A stretch of 9,296 bases of DNA from G039029935 sp039029935 (lineage in GTDB: Bacteria; Chloroflexota; Anaerolineae; Caldilineales; Caldilineaceae). The stretch spans positions 1-9,296 of the forward strand of contig JBCCFC010000479.1 of NCBI GenBank assembly GCA_039029935.1, written 5' to 3'. This document shows, in pieces, positions 1 through 6,192 of the stretch. Each line of letters begins with the position of its first letter. Position 1 is the first letter of the stretch. Below the pieces are notes generated by a model, which did not search any database, was not told where the DNA came from, and worked only from the letters and a program-made list of their open reading frames with translations. The position numbers were made by a program, and so were the translations under genes.

Positions 1-191
1 CGAAAGTTCATGTAATACGGGCCGGTGACCTCTGGATTAGCCCGATTAAAAGGGATCAATTGCACCAACAACGGTGTGGCATTCAAACCCACCACTTTAT
101 AAGGGCGAGACATATCAAAGATGCTTTCTTGCGAGCGGCAAACGGGAAGCAGTGCGAAGGCTAAAATCAGGCTGAATAAAAATCGTTTCAT
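1..191 (-). CDS. Partial exported protein, N-terminus only (Bacteroidota-style)
   Basis: An open frame starts at the ATG at 189-191 and runs off the left edge, giving 63 residues. It begins MKRFLFSLILAFALLPVCRS followed by QESIF. This is a clear signal peptide: basic n-region, leucine/alanine-rich core, and a likely cleavage site before the Gln. The mature part starts DMSRPYKVVGLNATPLLVQL and continues with a stretch rich in Pro, Asn and Tyr. I do not recognise a named family; the style suits an outer-membrane or periplasmic protein of Bacteroidota. It begins 8 nt after the stop of the upstream gene at 200-862, so the two are probably cotranscribed. No Shine-Dalgarno is visible ahead of the ATG, which is usual in Bacteroidota. 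The export call is fairly secure; the function is unknown because the rest is outside the window. Confidence 0.75.
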   Translation of the reverse strand, partial: MKRFLFSLILAFALLPVCRSQESIFDMSRPYKVVGLNATPLLVQLIPFNRANPEVTGPYYMNF

Positions 192-199
192 AGGGACAA

Positions 200-862
200 T
201 TAAAATCTGAAGTAAACGTAAAGGGAGTTGGGCGGCACTGGCGAAAGTTCGAAGGCATTCGTTGTCTTTTCCTCAGGCAACAAGGCTCCGCCGGTGTTGG
301 GAACGCGCAGAAAGGTTTCACGGGAGGATACGTAAAGACCATAGAGAGTGGCTTCCGTCATCAGGCTGAATCGGGGTGTGATGTGAAAATAAATTCCGGC
401 GAACGGTCCACCCCCGACACCGTATGACTTGATCTTCTGATCGAAGATGGGCTGGGCATTATTGAAGTTCAACTTTTCGCTGGAATAAGTACCGATAATG
501 TCCAGGCCCCAATAAAAATCAATTCTTCTGCCTAAAACGGTTCGCCATTCCTTACCGAGCTTCAGCCCGTAGGCCTGCTCGATGTCCTCGCGTTCGCCGC
601 TAAAGGAAAACTCCGAATTCGTTTGGATTTCAAGGTCAACACCAATTCTGATCGCCTGCCGGTCGCCGGCACATTTGAACATCAACAGAAATGGGTCGAC
701 CGGGCCGTCCTCTCCCCCACTGTTGAAGAATCCTGCCAGAGTTCGTGTAACATTTAGTCCGAATTCCGTCTTTTTGCTTAGGTCTACCAGAGTGGCTTCC
801 TGTCCGAATAGCAATAGAGGACTACTGAAGAGCAATAGCAATAGGTGGTACTTTCTGTGCAT
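200..862 (-). CDS. Predicted outer-membrane beta-barrel protein, 220 aa
   Basis: The frame is open further upstream, but I place the start at the ATG at 860-862 because it gives a proper signal peptide: MHRKYHLLLLLFSSPLLLFG followed by QEAT. The longer version would bury this core behind 19 residues with no export character. The mature protein alternates polar and hydrophobic residues in strand-like blocks (for example DFYWGLDIIGTYSS, GPFAGIYFHITPRFSLMTEA) and ends YVYFRF. A terminal Phe in an aromatic-alternating last strand is the known BAM-recognition signature of outer-membrane barrels. The length suits a small 8-stranded barrel. Two Cys are absent from the barrel core and no enzymatic motif is visible. 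It is followed after 8 nt by the exported protein at 1-191, suggesting a two-gene unit of envelope proteins. No Shine-Dalgarno is seen. The protein style and start context point to Bacteroidota, unlike the genes to the right. Substrate or partner is unknown. Confidence 0.72.
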   Translation of the reverse strand: MHRKYHLLLLLFSSPLLLFGQEATLVDLSKKTEFGLNVTRTLAGFFNSGGEDGPVDPFLLMFKCAGDRQAIRIGVDLEIQTNSEFSFSGEREDIEQAYGLKLGKEWRTVLGRRIDFYWGLDIIGTYSSEKLNFNNAQPIFDQKIKSYGVGGGPFAGIYFHITPRFSLMTEATLYGLYVSSRETFLRVPNTGGALLPEEKTTNAFELSPVPPNSLYVYFRF

Positions 863-1005
863 AGATAGGGTTTGTCTTTCTCTATTTATAAGACGCCACA
901 ATACGGAATCATCATGCACAAATCGGCTTTTTTAACATAGGAAGCGACCTGTTGCAAAGCAATTGGCGGCTAACTGACAAAGAAAGGATCGCTTAAGAAG
1001 CCTAG

Positions 1006-1263
1006 GTGGGAATAACCTCACATCTTTTGTTCAGTGATGATAGAGCTGAGATATCGGCTTCTCTTGTCCTTATGTTTGTTTTAGGATTAATCGGTTATCT
1101 GATACCAACGATTTATTCACCTTGGATTAATTATATACTCAATATTACTATATCTTTATTTTTGTTTTTCGCAATATACTCTGACGAGGAAGATACCTAC
1201 GAAGAGACAGAAGATATCTATGACGAGACAATCGAAACACCGCAAGGATCGGTTTACGACTGA
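1006..1263 (+). CDS. Possible small two-TM membrane protein with acidic tail, 85 aa
   Basis: A GTG at 1006-1008 is preceded by a weak purine stretch (AGAAG at 996-1000), with in-frame stops just upstream. The translation has two hydrophobic segments, about residues 17-35 (SASLVLMFVLGLIGYLIP) and 40-58 (PWINYILNITISLFLFFAIY). A strongly acidic tail follows (SDEEDTYEETEDIYDETIE). The composition is coherent for a real membrane protein and differs from a random shadow frame, and the stretch is visibly AT-rich relative to its neighbours. Its last 10 bases overlap the 3' end of the convergent zinc-ribbon gene. The start is uncertain: TTG at 1027 or ATG at 1072 are alternatives, and it could be the surviving C-terminus of a longer gene. 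I recognise no family. It sits exactly in the zone between the Bacteroidota-like and Chloroflexota-like parts. Confidence 0.42.
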   Translation: MGITSHLLFSDDRAEISASLVLMFVLGLIGYLIPTIYSPWINYILNITISLFLFFAIYSDEEDTYEETEDIYDETIETPQGSVYD

Positions 1264-2621
1264 TCAAATTCAATCCAAATCTCCCCATGCTCTTCCGGCA
1301 CATTAAACTGGAAACTCGCACTATCCCGTAGCCCATTGCCGTCAAGTACCCAAATTGTGTAATGTCCGGCCACATTTCTGCCGATTAAGTCCAAGTTGAC
1401 CGTGTACTCATAGTTGTACTGCCCATTCGGGCCACTGTGCAGACCCGTATGCACACTGCGAGTCCCATCTGTGATGTACACCTGCCCCCAACCTGCCTTG
1501 ATCAGCCGCACAAAGTAGCCGCCCTGTGGTTCGTAGCCACGCCCACTGTGGATGAATGCCAGGGTCAACTTGAGTTCCTGCCCACGATTGTTGTGGAATT
1601 CAGGACCACGCCGAATCGTGAACTTACAGCCATCACCACCGATATTGGCGCAGGGATCAGCCGTTGGGACAGGTGTTTGTGTCGGTGTTAAGGTGGGTGT
1701 GAGTGTTGGGATGGGTGTAAAGGTGAATGTTGCCGTTGGCGTTGGGATAGGTGTAAAGGTGAATGTCGGTGAAGGCGTGAATGTCTGTGTAGGTGTAGGG
1801 GTTGACGTTGGAATCGGTGTGAACGTTGGTGTAAAGGTATCAGTGGGTATGGGCGTATCAGTCGGTGTCAAAGAGGGTGTGGGTGTATTGGAGGGTGTAT
1901 AGGTCGCTGTCGGCACAGGCGTCTCGGTAGGTGTGTGTGTCGGTGTGGATGTTGGCGTTCTTGTCGGCACAGGTGTCTTGGTTGGCACAGGTGTCTTGGT
2001 TGGGGCAGGTGTCTTGGTTGGCACAGATGTCGCTGTATTGGTTGGCACAGGGGTTGGCGTTGCTGAAAGGATGACGCGTAAAAAATCCACAGCGCGCTTC
2101 GTGGCCGCAAACTGCGCCTCATAGGTCGCCAAGGCGCGGGTCGATTCCTGCTCGGCCTGTGTGGTCGCAATCTCAACTGCCATCGTCTCAATCGCATGTT
2201 TGGTCGCCGTTGCAAAGGATTGGCTGGCAGCAACTCCCGACATTTCAGTACCAGACGTGTCAGTACCAGACGTGTCAGTACCAGATGTGTCAGTACCAGA
2301 CATTTCAGTGCCAGTATTACCCAGACTGGACATTGCCACAGCCTGAGCCGTCGCCGTCACTGGCCCCTGTACCATGCTGCGCATCATCATTGTTGCGGTT
2401 GCCTCAGCCTGTGCAATTTGCACGGCCCGATAACGCAACACTCGCTGTGTTGTAAATGCCCCACTGCCAACGACAATCAATAACACAATCAACGTGGCAA
2501 TAACCTCAAAGGGATACCAACTCTGGATCGAGTAACACCGACCACAATAGATTTTCCCATCCTTGGGCGCACCGCAATTAACACAGGTCGTGTTTTTGGA
2601 ACGCACACGTTTATTGCTCAT
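1254..2621 (-). CDS. Zinc-ribbon, single-TM protein with long Thr-Pro linker and C-terminal beta domain, 455 aa
   Basis: The start is the ATG at 2619-2621, preceded at 6 nt by GAAGG; a TTG four codons upstream lacks such a site. Order of parts: a short basic head with a four-Cys zinc ribbon (C13-x2-C16, C26-x2-C29); one TM helix at about 40-56; an Ala/Thr/Gln-rich, probably helical stretch interrupted by five 5-residue repeats of the type SGTDT/SGTEM; then from about residue 186 to 325 a Thr-Pro linker (TPTPVPT, TKTPVPT and similar). The last ~125 residues contain two Cys (CANIGGDGC) and strand-rich segments such as GGYFVRLIKAGWGQVYITDG. This layout is common in Chloroflexota, where Thr-Pro stalks present a small beta-sandwich domain outside the cell. 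I infer a cytosolic zinc ribbon and an external C-terminal domain, probably glycosylated on the stalk. Enzymatic function is not visible. It lies downstream of the ATPase-GTPase gene on the same strand, 218 bases away. Confidence 0.85.
   Translation of the reverse strand: MSNKRVRSKNTTCVNCGAPKDGKIYCGRCYSIQSWYPFEVIATLIVLLIVVGSGAFTTQRVLRYRAVQIAQAEATATMMMRSMVQGPVTATAQAVAMSSLGNTGTEMSGTDTSGTDTSGTDTSGTEMSGVAASQSFATATKHAIETMAVEIATTQAEQESTRALATYEAQFAATKRAVDFLRVILSATPTPVPTNTATSVPTKTPAPTKTPVPTKTPVPTRTPTSTPTHTPTETPVPTATYTPSNTPTPSLTPTDTPIPTDTFTPTFTPIPTSTPTPTQTFTPSPTFTFTPIPTPTATFTFTPIPTLTPTLTPTQTPVPTADPCANIGGDGCKFTIRRGPEFHNNRGQELKLTLAFIHSGRGYEPQGGYFVRLIKAGWGQVYITDGTRSVHTGLHSGPNGQYNYEYTVNLDLIGRNVAGHYTIWVLDGNGLRDSASFQFNVPEEHGEIWIEFDQS
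1655..2070 (-). repeat. DNA encoding the Thr-Pro stalk
   Basis: The plus strand shows a long run of GGTGT/GGTGTAGG-type words, which is the complement of ACACC/CCTACACC codons for Thr and Pro. Locally it is 18-base periodic (around 1965-2030, units related to GTCTTGGTTGGCACAGGT, giving VPTKTP-type hexapeptides); elsewhere it is irregular. The periodicity follows the protein and the reading frame is maintained throughout. Confidence 0.8.
2239..2313 (-). repeat. 15-bp tandem repeat inside the zinc-ribbon gene
   Basis: About five copies of a 15-base unit (plus-strand form close to GTGTCAGTACCAGAC) lie head to tail and encode SGTDT/SGTEM pentapeptides between the TM helix and the Thr-Pro linker. 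The unit length is a multiple of three, so copy-number change would keep the frame. The outermost copies have ACATTT in place of ACGTGT. Confidence 0.8.
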
Positions 2622-2627
2622 ATAAAC

Positions 2628-2632
2628 CTTCA
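2628..2632 (-). promoter_or_regulatory. Ribosome binding site deciding the start of the zinc-ribbon gene
   Basis: GAAGG on the minus strand lies 6 nt before the ATG at 2619-2621. The alternative in-frame TTG at 2631-2633 overlaps this site and has no comparable purine-rich stretch ahead of it. The shorter 455-aa product is therefore preferred. Confidence 0.65.
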
Positions 2633-2638
2633 ATAGTG

Positions 2639-2675
2639 GAAAGGTTGAAAGGTTGAAAGGTGGAAAGGTGGAAAG
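2639..2675. repeat. 8-bp tandem repeat, GAAAGGTT/GAAAGGTG, about 4.6 copies
   Basis: GAAAGGTT twice, GAAAGGTG twice, then GAAAG, head to tail without interruption, immediately upstream of the ribosome binding site of the zinc-ribbon gene. The unit is related in inverted orientation to the array at 2791-2846 (both contain GTTGAA on one strand or the other). Confidence 0.9.
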
Positions 2676-2790
2676 AGTGATTAGTGATTAGGAATAGCGA
2701 TTATTTAACTTACACACGTTCAGTGAGCACGCCCCGTGCGGCTCTAATCTAAATGGGTACGTTATTTAATTGCCATTCCTTAGTGAATCT

Positions 2791-2846
2791 TTCAACTCTT
2801 CAACTCTTCAACTCTTCAACCCTTCAACCCTTCAACTCTTCAACTC
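2791..2846. repeat. 8-bp tandem repeat, TTCAACTC/TTCAACCC, seven copies
   Basis: Seven uninterrupted units: three TTCAACTC, two TTCAACCC, two TTCAACTC. On the minus strand they read GAGTTGAA/GGGTTGAA. The first minus-strand unit supplies the TGA stop of the ATPase-GTPase gene (2840-2842), so the array begins exactly at the gene's 3' end. It is not a CRISPR: the units are far too short and there are no spacers. A role in slippage or transcription termination is not evident. Confidence 0.92.
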
Positions 2847-5560
2847 TTATAATTCGCCTCTCTCAACCATTGCCGGAACCACCGTCGCCCAAAGGATAGG
2901 CGCGCATCTCGCTGGCGTTCAAACTGATCAAAAAGCCAGAAGAGGGGATCGAGAATGTTATAAGGTGTCCATGCATTACGGTCAAGCAGGGACTCGCCAT
3001 TTTCATTGAGGTTGGATGTGATTTGGCCTGTGCTGGGATCTTGATATTGCCCAACCACTGAAATTGAGAAATATCGACAATTGCGGAAAATACTGTGAAT
3101 ACGGTTTACCGTGGCCTTACCCAGCACATCGCGCAGATATTCCTGTGGCTGTTCGCGGTAGGGCCAGTGAATGGGCTGATCCATCTTAGTCAAACAAATG
3201 GCAACAGGGATGTCAATGGTCGTCCCCGGTGGACGGGTTTGATGGACATACTCGATGAGCAGATCAACGAGATTAAAATAGGCCAGTTTGGTTGCCCGCC
3301 CCGAAAGCGTACCTAAATGCATATTCGGGTTGCCACTCTCTGCTTGATGTTCATAAACAACCTGCCCATACTTCACATTGGGGTCCACCATCATCAAAAT
3401 GCCGTCGCTACTACACAGTGTTTCAAAATAGGCTTGATTAATACCGTTATCGTCATCAGCATTTAGGTCTAGCTGCATGTCAGAACCATCATCAACAAAT
3501 GTGCCTTCGACATCAATAAAGGTGGCGCGATGATAGCGACCCCGTCGTCCCAGCCAGTGGCCTTGCTGGTCAAAATCAAAGTGAAACCGTGTGGGCTTTT
3601 TGGTGGTGGGGGCAGTATGACCCAATCCACCTTCACCACTGCTATCGAGGCCATCCGCCAGCTTGGTCATTGCATACCGAATATAAGCAGAGGTTGCATT
3701 GGAGAATTCAGCAATCCCCTGCTCATCATGCACCGCCCGCCACGTCCACCCCAGCGGCTCCGACTCTAAGAGTGCCAGCATGACACCTGCCAAATAACTA
3801 CTCATGCCCACCTGTGCTGGCCCCCAGAGCGCAATTTGCGAGACAGGCGCGCCATGTCGGGTTGGCTTTGGGCTGACATGATAACTGTCGTCGATGCGTC
3901 TCTTGGGGTCTGCCCCCAACAATCTATGGCTGTGTCCCACTAAAGACTGTCCAGCAATCGACTGTCCAGTGAGTGTTTTCTCTAAAGACTCAATGCGCTG
4001 AGTTAAATCCTTGATGCTCCCCGATGAACCATGCAACTCGGCCCCAGCGACGTCCGCACCGTGTACAGCAATGTGCAGATAACGTGTCGCCTCACGATAA
4101 AATGGGTCGATAGAGATAATGTGGGTGAGGAGACGCACGGCCAGCATAGATTGATTGTCACGCAATGCCTTTAGTGCTTGTTCATAGAGCAAGGCTAAGT
4201 CTTGGGTTGAGGGCATCTGCTGTGGATCAATATTGGCTAAGGTTGTGAAGGGTTCCTGAGTGTTCTCATTCGCCTCTTGAAAATGGAGCGTGCTGGCTGT
4301 TTGATAGAAATTTCCCGCAGCCGCCTGCAAATCATCAAATTCTTCTTGTACTTGGCTCACTGGTTTCCTTTCTGCAATCCATCGTTGTAGCAATGCCACT
4401 GGAAAAATATACCCGCCTTCGTTCGATGCATCACCCTCTTTGATGAATCCCCAATCCCGTAATACAAGTGGCGCATGACGCAACTCATCTGGCAATATAC
4501 GAATGCCCCGCTCGTTTAAAGTCTGTTCCAACTCGACCTGCCTGACTGTGGTGTCTGACTCTGCCAGAATCGCAGCAATAATTCGCTCAGCGGGTTCAAG
4601 CCCCTGCCAAAGCCACTCTAAGGCATCCGTTGCATGACTCAATGTTACCCCAACAACATCATCCACGCGGCTTTTTTCGACCACAGGGGCTGGCTCCAAT
4701 AATGAGAGAGGGGCATCATCACGCATGATCTCGCATAGCTGTTGACAAAGCGTTTGCGTCAAGAGTGGATGCCCGCCTGCTAGCGTATAGATATAGGCAG
4801 CTGTCTCATCCGGCCATGCCAGCGTCAACTGACGGTGACTGCTTTGACGTGTATAGCGGCGATCCGACAAGCGTATGAGTGTGGTGGTCTCTTCTTCAGA
4901 TAATAATGAAATATGTGTGATAGGGAATCCCTGAAAGATGGAGAGGGTCAAGTTGAAATAATCTTCTGGTCGCCGCCCGATGGCAAAGACAAACTTCATA
5001 CGAGGAAACATGCCCATCAGGTCACGCATATAGGCATAAAACGCAACGCCCGCAGGTGTGCTATCTGCAAACATAGCGGGTGACACCTGTCGATTTTCAA
5101 TAAATTGCGGTGAGAACTTATCGTGTACATCAAACTCATCAAAGAGCAGTACCAGCGGTTTATTGACCGGAAGTTGTGAGAGGAATCCGGGCAAAAATGC
5201 TGTGCGGAATGAGTGGGTGAGCGTCTGTGTTGTGTCATCAAAGGCAGCAACACCAAAGTGATTGGCAAGTTGAAAAGCAAGCTCTTGGAGGAGTTCGCCC
5301 AGTGGTTGGGCAGAACGGTCTTGCAAGTCAAAATAAAATGCCTGTTGTGCTGAGGCATCAGATAGTTGGTCTTTCAATGTGTGGAGGAGCGATGTCTTGC
5401 CAATGCGTCGTTGACCATAAAGCAGTAGGGCATTCTCATGCGTGTTGACAACCATTTGCTGGACGCGCTGAAGTATTTCATTACGTCCGATGAATGCATT
5501 GGCTGGATTGACGGGCTGATTGGTGATGTAGGGAATGGTTTGTTGATTCATGTGGTCCAT
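2840..5560 (-). CDS. AAA/STAND-type ATPase fused to a GTPase-like domain with degenerate P-loop, 906 aa
   Basis: Residues ~10-400 form a P-loop ATPase: conserved lead-in NPANAFIGRNEIL (18-30), Walker A GQRRIGKTS (49-57), Walker B LVLLFDEFD (136-144), a sensor-like VFAIGRRPEDY (191-201), a GGHPLL motif (262-267) typical of STAND/archaeal-type ATPases, and a winged-helix-like segment at ~320-395. Residues ~450-500 resemble one or two TPR helices, followed by a short coiled segment (~516-530). From ~573 a second nucleotide-binding-like domain begins: WGPAQVGMSSYLAG at the G1 position, where the P-loop Lys is Met586; DVEG (683-686) at G3; TKMD (791-794) at G4. This resembles the TRAFAC-like or double-GTPase domains described in bacterial NTP-dependent conflict systems, but that placement is tentative. 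The product is probably cytosolic, with no signal peptide or TM. ATG at 5558-5560 has AGG nine bases upstream; ATG three codons later is an alternative. Confidence 0.88.
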   Translation of the reverse strand: MDHMNQQTIPYITNQPVNPANAFIGRNEILQRVQQMVVNTHENALLLYGQRRIGKTSLLHTLKDQLSDASAQQAFYFDLQDRSAQPLGELLQELAFQLANHFGVAAFDDTTQTLTHSFRTAFLPGFLSQLPVNKPLVLLFDEFDVHDKFSPQFIENRQVSPAMFADSTPAGVAFYAYMRDLMGMFPRMKFVFAIGRRPEDYFNLTLSIFQGFPITHISLLSEEETTTLIRLSDRRYTRQSSHRQLTLAWPDETAAYIYTLAGGHPLLTQTLCQQLCEIMRDDAPLSLLEPAPVVEKSRVDDVVGVTLSHATDALEWLWQGLEPAERIIAAILAESDTTVRQVELEQTLNERGIRILPDELRHAPLVLRDWGFIKEGDASNEGGYIFPVALLQRWIAERKPVSQVQEEFDDLQAAAGNFYQTASTLHFQEANENTQEPFTTLANIDPQQMPSTQDLALLYEQALKALRDNQSMLAVRLLTHIISIDPFYREATRYLHIAVHGADVAGAELHGSSGSIKDLTQRIESLEKTLTGQSIAGQSLVGHSHRLLGADPKRRIDDSYHVSPKPTRHGAPVSQIALWGPAQVGMSSYLAGVMLALLESEPLGWTWRAVHDEQGIAEFSNATSAYIRYAMTKLADGLDSSGEGGLGHTAPTTKKPTRFHFDFDQQGHWLGRRGRYHRATFIDVEGTFVDDGSDMQLDLNADDDNGINQAYFETLCSSDGILMMVDPNVKYGQVVYEHQAESGNPNMHLGTLSGRATKLAYFNLVDLLIEYVHQTRPPGTTIDIPVAICLTKMDQPIHWPYREQPQEYLRDVLGKATVNRIHSIFRNCRYFSISVVGQYQDPSTGQITSNLNENGESLLDRNAWTPYNILDPLFWLFDQFERQRDARLSFGRRWFRQWLREANYKS

Positions 5561-5628
5561 GATGATTTGCCTGAAAGCAACACCGTTGGTCTATGGTTTT
5601 GTGTTGGTCGTATCGTGTTTGCTCCTTG

Positions 5629-5658
5629 ATTATGGCATAGGTTGATGGGGGTTGTCAA
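5629..5658 (-). promoter_or_regulatory. Sigma70-type promoter of the ATPase-GTPase gene
   Basis: On the minus strand a perfect TTGACA (5653-5658) is followed after 18 bases by CATAAT (5629-5634), five of six matches to the -10 consensus. It would give a leader of roughly 60 bases before the ATG at 5560. It lies about 30 bases from the left end of the IS-like element, so it is outside that element. Confidence 0.6.
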
Positions 5659-5688
5659 AGATGGTGGAAGAGGGTGGAGGGTGAATGT

Positions 5689-5706
5689 TGACCAGTCCTG
5701 ATATAT
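5689..5706 (+). repeat. Left terminal inverted repeat of the IS-like element
   Basis: TGACCAGTCCTGATATAT; its partner is at 6561-6578. The inner 13 bases (AGTCCTGATATAT) are identical in the two ends. It also overlaps a TTGACC word that could act as a -35 for OrfA, though I see no well-spaced -10. Confidence 0.75.
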
Positions 5707-5794
5707 ACTTACAGAAGAAAGAGGGATTTTAGGGGTAAAAAGGTAAAGAGTCCCAATGAAATGCAGCAAAGGAAGCGGTAAAAAAGACTATATC

Positions 5795-5803
5795 AGGAGG
5801 AGG
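5795..5803 (+). promoter_or_regulatory. Strong ribosome binding site of OrfA
   Basis: AGGAGGAGG ends 7 bases before the ATG at 5811. It is the strongest Shine-Dalgarno match in the window and fixes the OrfA start. Confidence 0.8.
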
Positions 5804-5810
5804 TGGGTCA

Positions 5811-6137
5811 ATGAGAAAGCAAGCGATAAAAAGATACAGTTTGGCCTTCAAAAAGCAAGTGGTAAAGGAGTATGAGGAAGGGTCAAGCATATCGGAGTTG
5901 CAAAAGAGATACGGGATAACAGGGGCAATCACAATCAAAAGATGGGTGGAGCAATATGGAAAAGAAGGGGTACGCCATAGAATGATGGTGATACAAAGCC
6001 CAGAAGAGCAAGGGGAGGTGAAATACCTGCGAGAACGAAATGCACAACTAGAAAGAGTGGTAGCCCAACTGACGCTAGAGAAGGTGATGCTGGAAAGTAC
6101 ACTAAAAGTAGTGGAAGAGAATCTAGGGGTTGAGTAA
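5811..6137 (+). CDS. IS3-family transposase OrfA (helix-turn-helix, leucine zipper), 108 aa
   Basis: The start RKQAIKRYSLAFKKQVVKEY followed by an HTH with SISELQKRYGI and the hallmark IKRWVEQYG is the standard IS3/IS911-type OrfA DNA-binding domain (Tnp_1 HTH). Residues ~68-104 form a heptad-repeat leucine zipper (YLRERNAQLERVVAQLTLEK and onward), used by family members for multimerisation. The length is normal for OrfA. In intact elements OrfA binds the terminal repeats and is joined to OrfB by -1 frameshifting. Here the stop TAA (6135-6137) runs into a seven-A tract followed by G at 6136-6143, which looks like a frameshift site, but no OrfB follows. OrfA alone is known to modulate rather than catalyse transposition. 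A-rich codons (ATA, AAA, AGA) differ from the neighbouring genes. Confidence 0.88.
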   Translation: MRKQAIKRYSLAFKKQVVKEYEEGSSISELQKRYGITGAITIKRWVEQYGKEGVRHRMMVIQSPEEQGEVKYLRERNAQLERVVAQLTLEKVMLESTLKVVEENLGVE

Positions 6138-6192
6138 AAAAAGTATAGAAATGAGGTGATAAAAAAGGCACAGAATCACCCTGAAACGAAGA

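Noticed and set aside
942..994. Inverted repeat AAGCGA/TCGCTT upstream of the beta-barrel gene
   Set aside because: Six bases separated by about 40 are expected by chance; no further pairing extends it.
1655..2070. G-rich plus strand (GGTGT runs) as G-quadruplex or regulatory array, and the plus-strand Gly/Val-rich ORFs over it
   Set aside because: It is the complement of an in-frame Thr-Pro stalk; the plus-strand ORFs (VGVGVGV-type) are shadows of low-complexity coding DNA.
2725..2745. Small hairpin GCACG-CCC-CGTGC as a terminator between the ATPase and zinc-ribbon genes
   Set aside because: The stem is only 5 bp and is not followed by a T-run in either direction.
2791..2846. CRISPR-like short repeat array
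   Set aside because: The units are 8 bases, directly adjacent, with no spacers and no cas genes nearby.
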